From Dyadobacter sp. CY261 (GTDB lineage Bacteria; Bacteroidota; Bacteroidia; Cytophagales; Spirosomataceae), in assembly GCF_021440085.1 (NCBI RefSeq), contig NZ_JAKCPW010000005.1:248001-312000 (forward strand): a stretch of 64,000 bases of DNA. Direction: 5' to 3'. The position numbers and the translations under genes are program-made. Shown here piece by piece: positions 17,440 to 27,815 of this stretch (position 1 is its first letter; each line of letters begins with the position of its first letter). Below the pieces are notes generated by a model. That model searched no databases and was not told where the DNA came from. It saw only the letters and a list, made by a program, of their open reading frames with translations.

Positions 17440-17534
17440 GGTTATTATGGGATTAGGATTAAAAAATTGTGGTTACAAATTTCTTCAAAATACATTTTGC
17501 ATTAGTTTTACAAAAATTAACCACTTGGAAAGCT

Positions 17535-18038
17535 ATGAAAAAAAACCGTTTTGGAGGGCGTTGGGCAACATTTTTTTTGGCAGCCGGGCTATTTTCAACG
17601 ATTTTGGTCTCTTGTAAGGAAGATGATGACGACGTCGTGAAACGTAAAGCGATGACGGATGTGATTATGGAAAATCCGGAGTTTAGTATGTTGAAGGACA
17701 TCATGGAGCGAGCGGGTAAGAGTGACGATTTCAGGTCTCAGAACCTTACACTATTAGCGCCATCTAATGCTGCATTCAACAAAGCCAACATATTCAGTTC
17801 GTCGGTCATCGCAGACAAGGACGCCAGGGACTTTATCAACAATCACACCGTCAAATCAATTAAAAAATATAGTGATTTTGCGGCAGGAACCCTGGAAGTT
17901 GTGGGACCTCTAAAAATCACCGTTGCAAAGAAAGACAGTGTGGTGACGTTCAATGGTGCCAAAATCAACCGGAAAGACGTTGAAACAAATAACGGTTATA
18001 TTCAGGTGTTAGACAGTGTTTACGTGAAAGTGATCTAG
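17535..18038 (+). CDS. Fasciclin-domain lipoprotein
   Basis: A 167-residue protein. The ATG at 17535 opens a lipoprotein signal with lipobox LVSC (Cys27). A single fasciclin (FAS1) domain spans about 40-167: FSMLKDIMERAG, TLLAPSNAAFNKAN, DARDFINNHTVK and the closing NGYIQVLDSVYVKV. FAS1 domains mediate cell-surface adhesion or ligand binding. An in-frame start 22 codons upstream would disrupt the signal peptide. A spaced promoter variant (TTG then TACATTTTG near 17515) is possible. Confidence 0.88.
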   Translation: MKKNRFGGRWATFFLAAGLFSTILVSCKEDDDDVVKRKAMTDVIMENPEFSMLKDIMERAGKSDDFRSQNLTLLAPSNAAFNKANIFSSSVIADKDARDFINNHTVKSIKKYSDFAAGTLEVVGPLKITVAKKDSVVTFNGAKINRKDVETNNGYIQVLDSVYVKVI

Positions 18039-18061
18039 TATCGATAGCAGCATTTTTAGCA

Positions 18062-18093
18062 AAAGACCCCGAAGCCTTAGCTCCGGGGTCTTT
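18062..18093. terminator. Bidirectional terminator between the fasciclin gene and ndk
   Basis: Stem AAAGACCCCG/CGGGGTCTTT, 11-nt loop, followed on the plus strand by CTTTTTT. It sits between convergent genes. Confidence 0.88.
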
Positions 18094-18115
18094 CTTTTTT
18101 AATATGATACTCTTC

Positions 18116-18535
18116 TCAAAACTGCTCTACATGCGAGAAAAAGAAGTTTCCTTCGATTTCAGCATTCTCGTCCGAATCTGACCCGTGGATCGCGTTGGCC
18201 TCGATGGACTTTGCATACAATTTGCGGATCGTACCTTCCTCTGCATTAGCCGGGTTAGTGGCGCCGATCAGCGTACGAAAATCTGCTACTGCATTCTCCT
18301 TTTCCAGGATCATCGGAACGATCGCTCCCGACGACATGTACTTGCAAAGGTCATTGTAGAAAGGGCGTTCCTTGTGTACGGCATAGAACTCTCCGGCGCG
18401 CTCGGGAGTCAGTTGCGTTTTTTTAAGCGAAACAATCCGAAATCCTGCTGCTTCGATCATTTTAATGATTGAACCTGAATGACCATCCTGCACAGCATCA
18501 GGTTTGATCATGGTAAATGTCCTATTTGTTGGCAT
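18116..18535 (-). CDS. ndk: Nucleoside diphosphate kinase
   Basis: Transfers the gamma-phosphate of ATP to nucleoside diphosphates through a phosphohistidine. It has 139 residues, the family length. The catalytic His117 lies in NAIHGSDS, and the N-terminal [10 protein letters not shown] and [14 protein letters not shown] segments are conserved. A -7 box lies 28 bp upstream. Confidence 0.98.
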   Translation of the reverse strand: MPTNRTFTMIKPDAVQDGHSGSIIKMIEAAGFRIVSLKKTQLTPERAGEFYAVHKERPFYNDLCKYMSSGAIVPMILEKENAVADFRTLIGATNPANAEEGTIRKLYAKSIEANAIHGSDSDENAEIEGNFFFSHVEQF

Positions 18536-18563
18536 ACGTACTTGGCTGAATTGATTTTGGGTG

Positions 18564-18571
18564 CAAAGCTA
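18564..18571 (-). promoter_or_regulatory. -7 box of the ndk promoter
   Basis: Minus-strand TAGCTTTG, followed by CA, about 28 bp before the ndk start, fits the Bacteroidota TAnnTTTG box. The -33 region is TTC/TCT-like rather than a clean TTTG. Confidence 0.5.
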
Positions 18572-18687
18572 CTATTTTTCAGCCTATATCTCAGAACCAT
18601 TCGTTCGCAAACGGCTACCTTACATTAAATCAGCGCCTGATTGCCAGCCTTTACCGGTCCGTATGAAGCAAATCCCAACCATTTTGC

Positions 18688-18695
18688 TAATTTTG
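18688..18695 (+). promoter_or_regulatory. -7 box candidate for the DHH phosphoesterase gene
   Basis: Plus-strand TAATTTTG matches TAnnTTTG, 45 bp upstream of the GTG start at 18741. No convincing -33 element. Confidence 0.4.
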
Positions 18696-18740
18696 TGGGC
18701 TCTAAGCAACCAGGAAATTCCTCTTTTGAACTAAGTCACT

Positions 18741-19775
18741 GTGAATCAAATCATTGAAGAGCTTCGCTCTTTTTTATCCCAACCCCAAAAAATTGTTATC
18801 ACAATGCACCGGGATCCGGATGCAGATGCATTGGGTTCGTCCCTGGGCTGGGCCAGTTATTTGCTCAAAAAAGGTCATGAAGTGACGGTTATCAGCCCTA
18901 CCGACTATGCCGCTAACCTTCGCTGGCTTTCGGGAATGGAAAATGTTCTCGTGTACGAAAAGTCATCCGAGCAAGGTAAATGCAAGCGGAAGATCGAACA
19001 GGCAACGCTGATCTGCTGTCTTGATTTTTCAGCACTATCACGTTTAAAAGACCTTGGGAAAGTGGTCCAGGACGCATCGGCACCTAAAATGATGATCGAT
19101 CATCATCTTGAACCCGAGCAGTTTGCGAAATGGATGGTGTGGGATACCACGGCAGCAGCAACGGCACAACTCGTTTATGAACTGGTCAAAGAAATGGAAG
19201 GTGGCTTACCTGCCAACCAGATTTTTGATGTTTCGATGGCGGAATGCCTTTATGCCGGCATTATGACGGATACTGGCTCTTTCCGACATGGCAATGTTAC
19301 CCCGGCTGTGCATTTGGCAGTGGCCGACCTGATGCTGACAGGCTTCGATTCGAGCCGCGTGCACCGGTTGATCTACGACAACGCACCGCTCTCACGCCTG
19401 CAATTCCTTGGCTATGTGCTTTGCGAAAAGTTAACCGTTCTGCCAGAGTACAGAACTGCTTACATGGTACTCACTGAGGCTGAATTGCAAAAGTTCAACT
19501 CAGCTTCCGGTGAAACCGAAGGCATTGTCAACTACGGTTTGCAGGTCGAAAATGTGGTGATGTCGGCAATGTTCATCGAACGAAAGGGCGAGGTCAAGAT
19601 TTCGTTCCGGTCGGTAGGCTCTTTCTCTGTTCGGGACCTGGCTAGTACACATTTCAGCGGTGGCGGACATAAGAATGCCTCTGGAGGACGCTCAGATCAA
19701 CCAGTGAATGAGACAGTTGCGAAATTTTTAAGCATACTGCCTTCATACCATGACGAACTTTTAAGCGTTGACTAA
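18741..19775 (+). CDS. DHH/DHHA1 phosphoesterase, NrnA-type (nanoRNase / pAp phosphatase)
   Basis: A 344-residue cytosolic metal-dependent phosphoesterase. DHH domain: HRDPDADALGSS from residue 23, and the DHH triplet Asp120-His121-His122 in MMIDHHLEP. A DHHA1 domain follows with the GGGHKNASGG loop near 305-314. NrnA-type enzymes remove the last nucleotides from short oligoribonucleotides and dephosphorylate 3',5'-pAp. The gene starts with GTG; the next in-frame ATG would delete the first strand of the domain. Confidence 0.9.
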   Translation: MNQIIEELRSFLSQPQKIVITMHRDPDADALGSSLGWASYLLKKGHEVTVISPTDYAANLRWLSGMENVLVYEKSSEQGKCKRKIEQATLICCLDFSALSRLKDLGKVVQDASAPKMMIDHHLEPEQFAKWMVWDTTAAATAQLVYELVKEMEGGLPANQIFDVSMAECLYAGIMTDTGSFRHGNVTPAVHLAVADLMLTGFDSSRVHRLIYDNAPLSRLQFLGYVLCEKLTVLPEYRTAYMVLTEAELQKFNSASGETEGIVNYGLQVENVVMSAMFIERKGEVKISFRSVGSFSVRDLASTHFSGGGHKNASGGRSDQPVNETVAKFLSILPSYHDELLSVD

Positions 19776-19822
19776 ACTTGAATTCTAACTTCACTAAAAT
19801 ATCTTTTAATTAACACATTCCA

Positions 19823-20731
19823 ATGAATTTAAAAACAATCGGTTATGCGATGGGCATAACTATTCTCGCAGCCGCTTGCAATCAATATCGTCAGCAGGTT
19901 ACCGAAAGTGGCCTTAAATACACGCTTTTCGAACACGAAGACGAAGCACGGAAAGCTAAGCTCGGGGATATCATGACGTTCCACCTGGTGTTGAAGAATG
20001 GTACCGACTCTACGCTCCGGGATACGTATAAAGAGAAAAATCCCGTGAAAATGGTATTACAGGCACCTCCCTATAAAGGAAGTTTCGAAGAGGGCCTTAC
20101 CTTGCTCGCTACCGGCGACAGCGCAAAGTTCCTGGTAAACGCAGACACATTGTTCGCAAAAATCGGTCAGCCTATGCCTCCGATGATCAAGAAGGGTTCT
20201 GAGTTGACCTTTACCGTAAAAGTGGTGAGCGTTCTCACTTCGGAAGAATTCCAGAAACAACAGGCGGAAGCTGGCAAAAAACAAAAGGATATCGATGCGA
20301 AGATCATCGAAGATTACCTGGTTAAAAACAACCTGAAAGCCAAAGCCAGAAAAACTGCTTCCGGCCTGGTATATGTGCCACAAACAGAAGGAACTGGTGC
20401 CAGCCCGGCAGCCGGCGACAATGTGAAAGTGCATTACACCGGAAAATTCCTGGATGGAAAAGAGTTCGACAGCTCGAAAAAGCAAGGTACGCCGCTTGAT
20501 CTTCAAGTGGGTGCGGGTATGGTAATCCAAGGCTGGGACGAAGGTATTACGCTGATGAAAAAAGGCGAAAAAGGTTTACTGCTGATCCCGTCGGGGCTTG
20601 CTTACGGACCTGAAACCTATGGACCTATCGCTGGTAATTCAGTATTGCAGTTCGAAATGGAACTGATCGACATTACCAAAGGTAAGCAACCAGTTGGTCC
20701 TGCTATACCGGCTCCTGCGCCCGCGAAATAG
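19823..20731 (+). CDS. Lipoprotein with two FKBP-type peptidyl-prolyl isomerase domains
   Basis: A 302-residue protein with a lipobox LAAAC (Cys19). The first FKBP-like unit (about 35-140) is degenerate: GDIMTFHLVLKNG and EEGLTLLATGDSAKFLV. The second (about 190-290) is canonical: VKVHYTGKFLDGKEFDSS, VIQGWDEGITLMKKGEKGLLLIPSGLAYG. It ends in a Pro/Ala tail. It likely acts on envelope proteins at the membrane; the first domain may serve as a chaperone rather than an isomerase. Confidence 0.92.
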   Translation: MNLKTIGYAMGITILAAACNQYRQQVTESGLKYTLFEHEDEARKAKLGDIMTFHLVLKNGTDSTLRDTYKEKNPVKMVLQAPPYKGSFEEGLTLLATGDSAKFLVNADTLFAKIGQPMPPMIKKGSELTFTVKVVSVLTSEEFQKQQAEAGKKQKDIDAKIIEDYLVKNNLKAKARKTASGLVYVPQTEGTGASPAAGDNVKVHYTGKFLDGKEFDSSKKQGTPLDLQVGAGMVIQGWDEGITLMKKGEKGLLLIPSGLAYGPETYGPIAGNSVLQFEMELIDITKGKQPVGPAIPAPAPAK

Positions 20732-20770
20732 GCTATCTGGAAGTCTTATTAAGATTAATACCACCGCGGC

Positions 20771-20838
20771 GGCGGACTGTGAAGGCACGAATCATCACGA
20801 ATCACGTTCGTGTATAATTCGTGCTTTCACGGTCCGCC
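20771..20838 (+). terminator. Large composite hairpin ending in a T-run
   Basis: Arms of 22 nt (GGCGGACTGTGAAGGCACGAAT and ATTCGTGCTTTCACGGTCCGCC, each shown once) pair fully if two G-U wobbles are allowed. The loop itself holds an inner 6-bp stem CACGAA/TTCGTG. ATTTTTT follows directly. It most simply ends the FKBP transcript. Confidence 0.75.
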
Positions 20839-20881
20839 ATTTTTTGCGTAAAATGCATTCTCATCAGAAATAATCTCACAC

Positions 20882-21457
20882 ATGAAACTTTGCTTTGCTA
20901 CTAATAACCTGCATAAACTGGAAGAAATTCAGGCCTTACTGGGCGATCAGTTCGAGCTAGTCACTTTGGCCGACATCGGCTGCAATGTCGATATCCCTGA
21001 ACCGTTTGATACCATTGCGGAAAATTCGCACGAAAAGGCACGCTATGTACGGGACAATTTCGCAATCGATTGCTTTGCCGACGATACCGGACTTGTGGTG
21101 GACGCATTGAACGGTGAACCGGGCGTCAAATCCGCACGCTACGCCGGCGAGCAGCGGGATTCCAATGATAATATCGGACTACTCTTGAATAAGCTGGCCA
21201 GCGAACAAAATCGCACGGCCCGGTTTCTCACCGTCATTACTTTGTCACTCGAAGGTGAATATTATCAATTCGAAGGCAGCGTAGAAGGGAGCATTATCGA
21301 TGACAAACGCGGAACCAATGGCTTTGGCTACGATCCCGTATTTGTCCCCAAAGGCCATTCACGCACATTCGCCGAGATGACCATGCAGGAAAAATCCGAG
21401 TTGAGCCACCGCGGCCGGGCATTTGCGAAGCTCGTGGCATTCTTGAAAGCACATTAA
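20882..21457 (+). CDS. rdgB: XTP/dITP diphosphatase (RdgB/HAM1 family)
   Basis: House-cleaning pyrophosphatase that removes dITP, XTP and related non-canonical nucleotides. It has 191 residues. The family motifs are in place: ATNNLHKLEE at 6-15, FADDTGLVVDALNGEPGVKSARYAG from 66 (metal-binding Asp67/Asp68) and GTNGFGYDPVF with SHRGRA near the end. It is followed 31 bp later by a PPK2 gene. Confidence 0.96.
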   Translation: MKLCFATNNLHKLEEIQALLGDQFELVTLADIGCNVDIPEPFDTIAENSHEKARYVRDNFAIDCFADDTGLVVDALNGEPGVKSARYAGEQRDSNDNIGLLLNKLASEQNRTARFLTVITLSLEGEYYQFEGSVEGSIIDDKRGTNGFGYDPVFVPKGHSRTFAEMTMQEKSELSHRGRAFAKLVAFLKAH

Positions 21458-21488
21458 TCAATTATCCATTCACTTAAATTGTACTGAC

Positions 21489-22382
21489 ATGTCGGACTTT
21501 AATTCGGATGATTACCGCTTCGACGGTAGCAAGAAATTTGATATCAGTAAGGCCAAAACAAAGTTTAAGGATATTTACGCAGACAAAGCTGAGTACGAAG
21601 CCATGCAGGACGAGTCGGCCAAAGAGCTCGATGAATTGCAGAGTATGATGTACGCACACAATCGCTACGGTTTGCTGGTGATCTTCCAGGCAATGGACGC
21701 GGCGGGCAAGGATGGCACAATTAAGCACGTGCTTTCCGGCGTCAATCCTGTGGGAGTTAAAATCCATTCATTCAAACGTCCGACAGAAACCGAGTTAGGC
21801 CATGACTTTCTCTGGCGCACCAATCTTGCATTACCTCAGCGAGGTACGATTACAATATTCAACCGCAGCTACTATGAAGAGGTGCTTGTCGTAAAAGTAC
21901 AGCCCGAAATCCTGACCCAGTCACAGCGGCTCCCCGCTGAACTGACCGAGGATATGGAAAAGTTATGGAAACACCGTTACTCCGATATTCGAAATCTTGA
22001 AAAATACCTTTACAGAAATGGTATCCGTGTCATCAAGTTCTTTCTGAATGTATCCAAGGAAGAACAGGCCAAGCGTTTGATCGAACGCATTGAAGATCCT
22101 TCCAAAAACTGGAAATTTGAAGAACAGGACGTGAAAGTGCGGGATAAATGGGCGGAATATATGCAGGCTTATGAGGATTGCATCAATGCCACGGCGTCAA
22201 ATAAGGCACCATGGTACGTTATTCCAGCCGATGACAAGAAAAACCTTCGACTGACCGTCGCCAAAATTGTTGCCGAAGAATTGAAGAAGATGAAGATGAC
22301 GTATCCGGAATCCGGTCCTCAACGGACCGAAGAGCTCCGGCATTTCATTGATATTATTAATGAGCAAACGAAGCGGACATAG
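21489..22382 (+). CDS. Polyphosphate kinase 2 family phosphotransferase
   Basis: A 297-residue PPK2 enzyme that moves phosphate between polyphosphate and a nucleotide. Walker A-like DAAGKDGT at 70-77, lid region with FKRPTETELGHDFLWR, and Walker B-like ITIFNRSYYEEVLV are clear. The one-domain length and the DAAGKDGTIKH form suit class I or III members; nucleotide preference (AMP, ADP or GDP) cannot be told. The neighbouring rdgB is also a nucleotide enzyme. Confidence 0.93.
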   Translation: MSDFNSDDYRFDGSKKFDISKAKTKFKDIYADKAEYEAMQDESAKELDELQSMMYAHNRYGLLVIFQAMDAAGKDGTIKHVLSGVNPVGVKIHSFKRPTETELGHDFLWRTNLALPQRGTITIFNRSYYEEVLVVKVQPEILTQSQRLPAELTEDMEKLWKHRYSDIRNLEKYLYRNGIRVIKFFLNVSKEEQAKRLIERIEDPSKNWKFEEQDVKVRDKWAEYMQAYEDCINATASNKAPWYVIPADDKKNLRLTVAKIVAEELKKMKMTYPESGPQRTEELRHFIDIINEQTKRT

Positions 22383-22391
22383 CAAAAAGAA

Positions 22392-22418
22392 AGGCCACCG
22401 ATCGTCGATCGGCGGCCT
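22392..22418 (-). terminator. Terminator of the coiled-coil protein gene
   Basis: Stem AGGCC-CCGATC/GATCGG-GGCCT with one internal mismatch, followed on the minus strand by TTTCTTTTT. It lies between convergent genes. Confidence 0.8.
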
Positions 22419-22447
22419 CATAGCTATGCATGGTGTGAAGTTATGTC

Positions 22448-23401
22448 TTATTTCTTGATGGTAAAGTTACCACCACCAATTTTGTAACCTTCGGCATAAA
22501 GCTCCACATTATATTTTCCTGGGCGGAACTTGCCAGTGTTGTCATACAACATTTCCACTTTCTGGTTGTTGTTCTGATAAGCGATAGACTCGCGGGAAGT
22601 GAACTTGGATGGTGCGCCATCGATTTCAAATTCGCCTGAACCCGTCGCATCGTCAGCGATAACAGCTCCGTCCGGATCCAGCACTCTCACATAAATGTCT
22701 TTAGCTTCCTGTGCAGTCAATTCGTTCTCAGGCAGGTTGAACACCAGTTTCAACTTGTCCACACGGCTGGCTTTGTACTCCTCACGATCTTTGGTTTTAC
22801 CTCTTGAATTCACAGTCAGAATTTTCAGATTCTGCGCTTTCAAAGAAGCCGCTTTGCTTACTTTCGCGCTAAGTTCCTGATTAGCTGCGGTAAATGTAGT
22901 TACAGAGTCAGTCAATTCAGCCTGGCGTTGTACCAGTCGCTCGCGTTCACTGGTAAGTGATCCTACATGTGTGTGCAAAGAATCATTAGTAGCTACCAGT
23001 TGCTCGTTTTCAGCTTTCAGCTGTGCGATCATTTCATCTTTTTCTGTCAGGAATTTTTCGTATTCCTTAATCTTGCCGAGATACTTATTCGTTTCAACTC
23101 TTCTGCTGCGGCTGAATGCTAATTTATCACCTTCAAGCTTCTCTTTCATTTTGGTCAGTTCCGTAACGTCGCCTCCCAATTTTTCAACTTCCGCAATTTT
23201 CGCATCGAGTACCGTCGAAATAGAATCCAGTTTAGTTTTGGTTACAGCCAACTCCCGTGCTTTTTCGACTACCATTGACTCTTGCTGGGTCAACTCCTGT
23301 TTTTGAGTTGTAAACAGGTAGCCAAACATGGCTGTTGCAAGCCCCAGGACAACTACCATTGCCCAGGCTATGCTCTGCTTATTTTTCTGTTCTTGTTGCA
23401 T
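22448..23401 (-). CDS. Membrane-anchored coiled-coil protein with C-terminal beta domain (paralogue of 54220-55128)
   Basis: A 317-residue protein: a short cytoplasmic start, one membrane segment (about 11-31), a long coiled coil (about 35-180) and a C-terminal beta-rich domain (about 190-317). It shares with the gene at 54220 the phrases FGYL, KLDSIS, LGGDV, IKEYE-FLT-KD, IAQL, RVDK, GSG-F, NNNQ and GKY-(N/T)-(V/I)-ELYAEG. No enzymatic motif is seen. The layout suggests a periplasmic stalk holding a beta-sandwich; function is unknown. Confidence 0.82.
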   Translation of the reverse strand: MQQEQKNKQSIAWAMVVVLGLATAMFGYLFTTQKQELTQQESMVVEKARELAVTKTKLDSISTVLDAKIAEVEKLGGDVTELTKMKEKLEGDKLAFSRSRRVETNKYLGKIKEYEKFLTEKDEMIAQLKAENEQLVATNDSLHTHVGSLTSERERLVQRQAELTDSVTTFTAANQELSAKVSKAASLKAQNLKILTVNSRGKTKDREEYKASRVDKLKLVFNLPENELTAQEAKDIYVRVLDPDGAVIADDATGSGEFEIDGAPSKFTSRESIAYQNNNQKVEMLYDNTGKFRPGKYNVELYAEGYKIGGGNFTIKK

Positions 23402-23727
23402 TGATTTTAAGTTTACTTGTGTGATTTAGTTTCTCATGAGACAGGTTAAAACAAATCCGGGTCTACATGCATTTCTGCTTTAAATGAAACAATTCTGTGC
23501 CGCTCAGTGCGCGAAGCCAATATCCATTTATGAGTGGAAGATCAGTCACACACGGCCGAAAATCAAAAAGGCCTCATTCTCACGAATTTGGCCCTTTTAA
23601 TAAGATAATTTTGAAATTTGGAAATTCTATCGGACCGATGGCTATCTCAGACGCGCATTTAGAAAATTGGGTAATGTTACCACAAATTATGGTGTAAGAG
23701 TACAGGAGGGATAATGCAATTAACCGG
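23402..23727. other. Intergenic stretch with one weak hairpin
   Basis: 326 bp between two minus-strand genes. The only structure seen is an imperfect stem AAAAAGGCC/GGCCCTTTT at 23565-23598, with a T-run on the minus strand, which could end the lipoprotein transcript from 24303. A short 12-bp palindrome TTAACCGGTTAA at 23720-23731 overlaps that gene's stop. No convincing gene is visible. Confidence 0.5.
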
Positions 23728-24303
23728 TTAAAATCCTATTTCACCTTTTATATGAAAGAGCTTCCTTTCTACAAAGATTAGCTTTTGGTAACCATCCACA
23801 GAATAAGAGGTCACTCCCAAAAGATTACCGTGCTTGGCGGCCTGCATTACTACTTTCTTTTCTGAATCATAGATTTTGTTCTTTGCGCGAATCAACGCCT
23901 CTACATATAAAGGCTGTCTTAAAACAGAATCTGTTTCTATTTTTAGATAAGCTACCGGCAGATCGCTGCCTGGTTTGAGCCGGTATTCATAACGCGTCGG
24001 CCCATTTTGGACTATCTCGTAACTCTGCCGATAGGAAGGCTTGTTGATATCAGCCTGTACGAACAGTTCCAACTCTTTCTTCCAGTCGATATCCCGTGTC
24101 TTTGAAGCTTCATGTTTGCCTCCTAAAACTGCCGTTTTGTTCACCTCTGGCCTTTTATCATTCAGGTACACGATCTGATTTTGAATAAATCCCTTCAAAT
24201 CAAAATATGCCTTGGGTCCATCGTCGCTCGATCCTTCCGGAGCACAGGAAATCAAAAAAAGAAACAGAAAAGCTGCGACGATATGGAAGAAGCGGTAATT
24301 CAT
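23728..24303 (-). CDS. Small lipoprotein of unknown function
   Basis: A 191-residue protein with a lipobox LISC (Cys20) after a Phe-rich hydrophobic stretch. The mature part alternates beta strands (YEYRLKPGSDLPVAYLKIET; KIYDSEKKVVMQAAKHGNLLGVTSYSV is an example of its spacing, read in two pieces). No domain is recognised. It follows gpmI, but a terminator separates the two. Confidence 0.75.
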   Translation of the reverse strand: MNYRFFHIVAAFLFLFLISCAPEGSSDDGPKAYFDLKGFIQNQIVYLNDKRPEVNKTAVLGGKHEASKTRDIDWKKELELFVQADINKPSYRQSYEIVQNGPTRYEYRLKPGSDLPVAYLKIETDSVLRQPLYVEALIRAKNKIYDSEKKVVMQAAKHGNLLGVTSYSVDGYQKLIFVERKLFHIKGEIGF

Positions 24304-24327
24304 GGAGTTGATCTGTGGCTAAAAAAA

Positions 24328-24350
24328 CAGAGAGCCCGTCGGACTCTCTG
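24328..24350 (-). terminator. Terminator of gpmI
   Basis: Stem CAGAGAG/CTCTCTG with an inner CCG/CGG pairing, followed on the minus strand by seven T (24321-24327). Confidence 0.88.
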
Positions 24351-24380
24351 CTGGTTAACATCAATAGATGCCTTAAAAGT

Positions 24381-25913
24381 TTAGAGAATGCTAATACCTG
24401 TCATTTCTACGGGTTTCTCTATTCCCATTAAAGCCAGAATGGTTGGCGCTATGTCGGCCAGCTTGCCATTGTTGATCGGCTTTTGGTATTCGTTGTCGAC
24501 CAGAATACACGGCACAAGATTCAATGAATGCGCCGTATTTGGTGAACCGTCGTCATTCGACATATAATCGGAATTCCCGTGATCGGCGATGATGATCGAT
24601 GAATAGCCATGGTCCAAACCGGTTGTAACCACAGCCTGCACGCATTGATCGACCGTTTCGCATGCCTTCACAGCTGCTTCGAAAATGCCTGTGTGCCCTA
24701 CCATATCCGGGTTTGCAAAGTTGAGGCAAACAAAGTCCACCTCTTCCCTTACCAATTCAGGAACAATGGCGTCGCGGATATCGAACGCCGACATTTCGGG
24801 CTGCAAATCATAAGTAGCCACTTTGGGTGATGGGCACAACAAACGGCTTTCTCCTTCGAAAGGCTTCTCGCGACCTCCGGAGAAGAAAAACGTCACGTGC
24901 GGGTATTTCTCGGTTTCGGCAATGCGGATCTGCTTTTTACCAGCTCCTTCAAGCACCTCCCCCAACGTATTATTGAGATTATCCTTATCGAAAATTACAT
25001 CTACGCCTTTGAAAGTATCATCATAGTTGGTCATGGTAATGTACTTCAAATTCAGCTTGTGCATATTCTGCTCGTGGAAATCCTGCTGCGTAAGCGCTTG
25101 CGTGATCTCGCGGCCGCGGTCGGTGCGGAAGTTGAAGCAAAGTACCACATCGCCGTCCTGGATCAATGCTAGCGGAGAACCATCGGCATTGGTAGCTATG
25201 ATCGGCGTGATGAATTCATCGGTTGCACCCTCTTCGTAAGACGCCTTTACTGCGTGCAAAACATCACTTGCGGCTACATGCCTCCCTTCGCCGTGCACAA
25301 GCGCGTCGTAGGCAAGTTTGACACGTTCCCAACGCTTATCCCGGTCCATTGCGTAATAGCGACCGGTAATGCTGGCAATGCGACCAGTGCTTTGCGCCAT
25401 CGACTCACTCAATTCTGTGAGGAAGCCCAAGCCGCTTTTGGGGTCGGTATCACGGCCATCGGTGAATGCGTGTATAAATACATCACTCAGACCTCGGTCG
25501 GCAGCGATTTGACAAAGGCCTTTCAAATGATCGATATGCGAATGCACGCCACCGTCGGAAACCAAACCGATGAAGTGCACTTTCTTACCTTCTGCTCTGG
25601 CATAATCCAATGCATTAACCAGCGCAGGCTCCTGGCCAAGCGTACCTTCGGAAACAGCAAGATTAATCTTAACCAAATCCTGATAGACGACACGTCCCGC
25701 ACCGAGGTTGGTATGCCCTACCTCGGAGTTACCCATTTGGCCATCGGGCAGGCCCACGGCCAGGCCACTCGCTTCGAGCTTGCTATGCGGATATTTTTGA
25801 AGGATGGAATCGTAAAATGGGGTATTCGCCGCTAAAACGGCGGAACGGCTTTCTTCGCCGGACTTGGCGATTCCCCAGCCGTCCATGATGATGAGGATGA
25901 CTTTCTTGCTCAA
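24381..25913 (-). CDS. gpmI: 2,3-bisphosphoglycerate-independent phosphoglycerate mutase
   Basis: Glycolytic interconversion of 3- and 2-phosphoglycerate, two-Mn type, 510 residues. The alkaline-phosphatase-like metal centre is seen at the N-terminus (IIMDGWG) and C-terminus (DHGNSDYM), and the catalytic Ser63 in GQMGNSEVGH. The substrate-binding insert (about 80-300) carries HFIGLVSDGGVHSHIDHL and FTDGRDTDP. Together with eno, 0.4 kb upstream, it forms the lower glycolysis block. Confidence 0.98.
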   Translation of the reverse strand: MSKKVILIIMDGWGIAKSGEESRSAVLAANTPFYDSILQKYPHSKLEASGLAVGLPDGQMGNSEVGHTNLGAGRVVYQDLVKINLAVSEGTLGQEPALVNALDYARAEGKKVHFIGLVSDGGVHSHIDHLKGLCQIAADRGLSDVFIHAFTDGRDTDPKSGLGFLTELSESMAQSTGRIASITGRYYAMDRDKRWERVKLAYDALVHGEGRHVAASDVLHAVKASYEEGATDEFITPIIATNADGSPLALIQDGDVVLCFNFRTDRGREITQALTQQDFHEQNMHKLNLKYITMTNYDDTFKGVDVIFDKDNLNNTLGEVLEGAGKKQIRIAETEKYPHVTFFFSGGREKPFEGESRLLCPSPKVATYDLQPEMSAFDIRDAIVPELVREEVDFVCLNFANPDMVGHTGIFEAAVKACETVDQCVQAVVTTGLDHGYSSIIIADHGNSDYMSNDDGSPNTAHSLNLVPCILVDNEYQKPINNGKLADIAPTILALMGIEKPVEMTGISIL

Positions 25914-25951
25914 TGTATGCTGAATTAAAATGTTATATCAAGAGTGATATT

Positions 25952-26284
25952 TTACTCCTCTTTTTTGCTTTCTACAGGCTGATTGTTTTCGTCCACAATC
26001 ACGTATACTTCTTCGTTGGGCCTGCGCATCATAAACTTTTCACGCGCCCATTTTTCAAGCATTTTCGGATTCCCGAAAACCTCATTCCGCTCCTTCTTCA
26101 CTTCCCGGATCTTATCTTTAAGAATCGCCTTCTCCTTTTCGAGCTCCGTCATTTTCATGCGGTTGGAAAGTACGATCCGGATATTGTTGTTGTCGAGGAA
26201 CAGTATCCATATCAGCCACACGACGAACGTGGTGATATAGAAGTTCTTTAATGTGTGCAGAGACCAGAATGAATGGTTTTTCAT
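25952..26284 (-). CDS. DivIC/FtsB-like septum formation protein
   Basis: A 110-residue bitopic protein: short N-terminus, one membrane segment (about 16-32), then a coiled coil (about 43-70) and the family ending GNPKMLEKWAREKFMMRRPNEEVYVI. DivIC/FtsB proteins connect the divisome at the septum. It lies between eno and gpmI on the same strand, a frequent Bacteroidota arrangement. Confidence 0.88.
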   Translation of the reverse strand: MKNHSFWSLHTLKNFYITTFVVWLIWILFLDNNNIRIVLSNRMKMTELEKEKAILKDKIREVKKERNEVFGNPKMLEKWAREKFMMRRPNEEVYVIVDENNQPVESKKEE

Positions 26285-26303
26285 ATCGAAATGCCCTGAA
26301 ACA

Positions 26304-26330
26304 AGAACCGGAGCACTGGGCTCCGGCTCT
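26304..26330 (-). terminator. Hairpin after eno
   Basis: Stem CCGGAGC/GCTCCGG extended by AG..TCT. On the minus strand it is followed by TTGTTT, a poor U-tail, so termination may be partial and the DivIC-like gene may also be read through. Confidence 0.6.
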
Positions 26331-26343
26331 TACATGATTTTGA

Positions 26344-27633
<1,290 letters not shown>

Positions 27634-27777
27634 TTAAAAATTGGAATTAGCTTAACGGTACAAAATAACACAAAAAAATCGTCATCCATAAACTCCACTT
27701 GATTTTCGGTCGACGATAATACCGCTAATCAGGTCATTTCCAGGTCGATTTTCGCGTTTTGTAGTTGTATCAAAGAA

Positions 27778-27806
27778 AATCCCTCCGCTTACTGGCAGAG
27801 GGATTT
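27778..27806 (-). terminator. Terminator of carA
   Basis: Perfect 9-bp stem AAATCCCTC/GAGGGATTT with TTTCTTT following on the minus strand, 10 bp after the carA stop. Confidence 0.85.
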
Positions 27807-27815
27807 AACGTATTC

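Noticed and set aside
23497..23697. 66-codon open frame on the plus strand between two minus-strand genes
   Set aside because: Overlaps a hairpin and reads as low-complexity sequence without features; not called as a gene.
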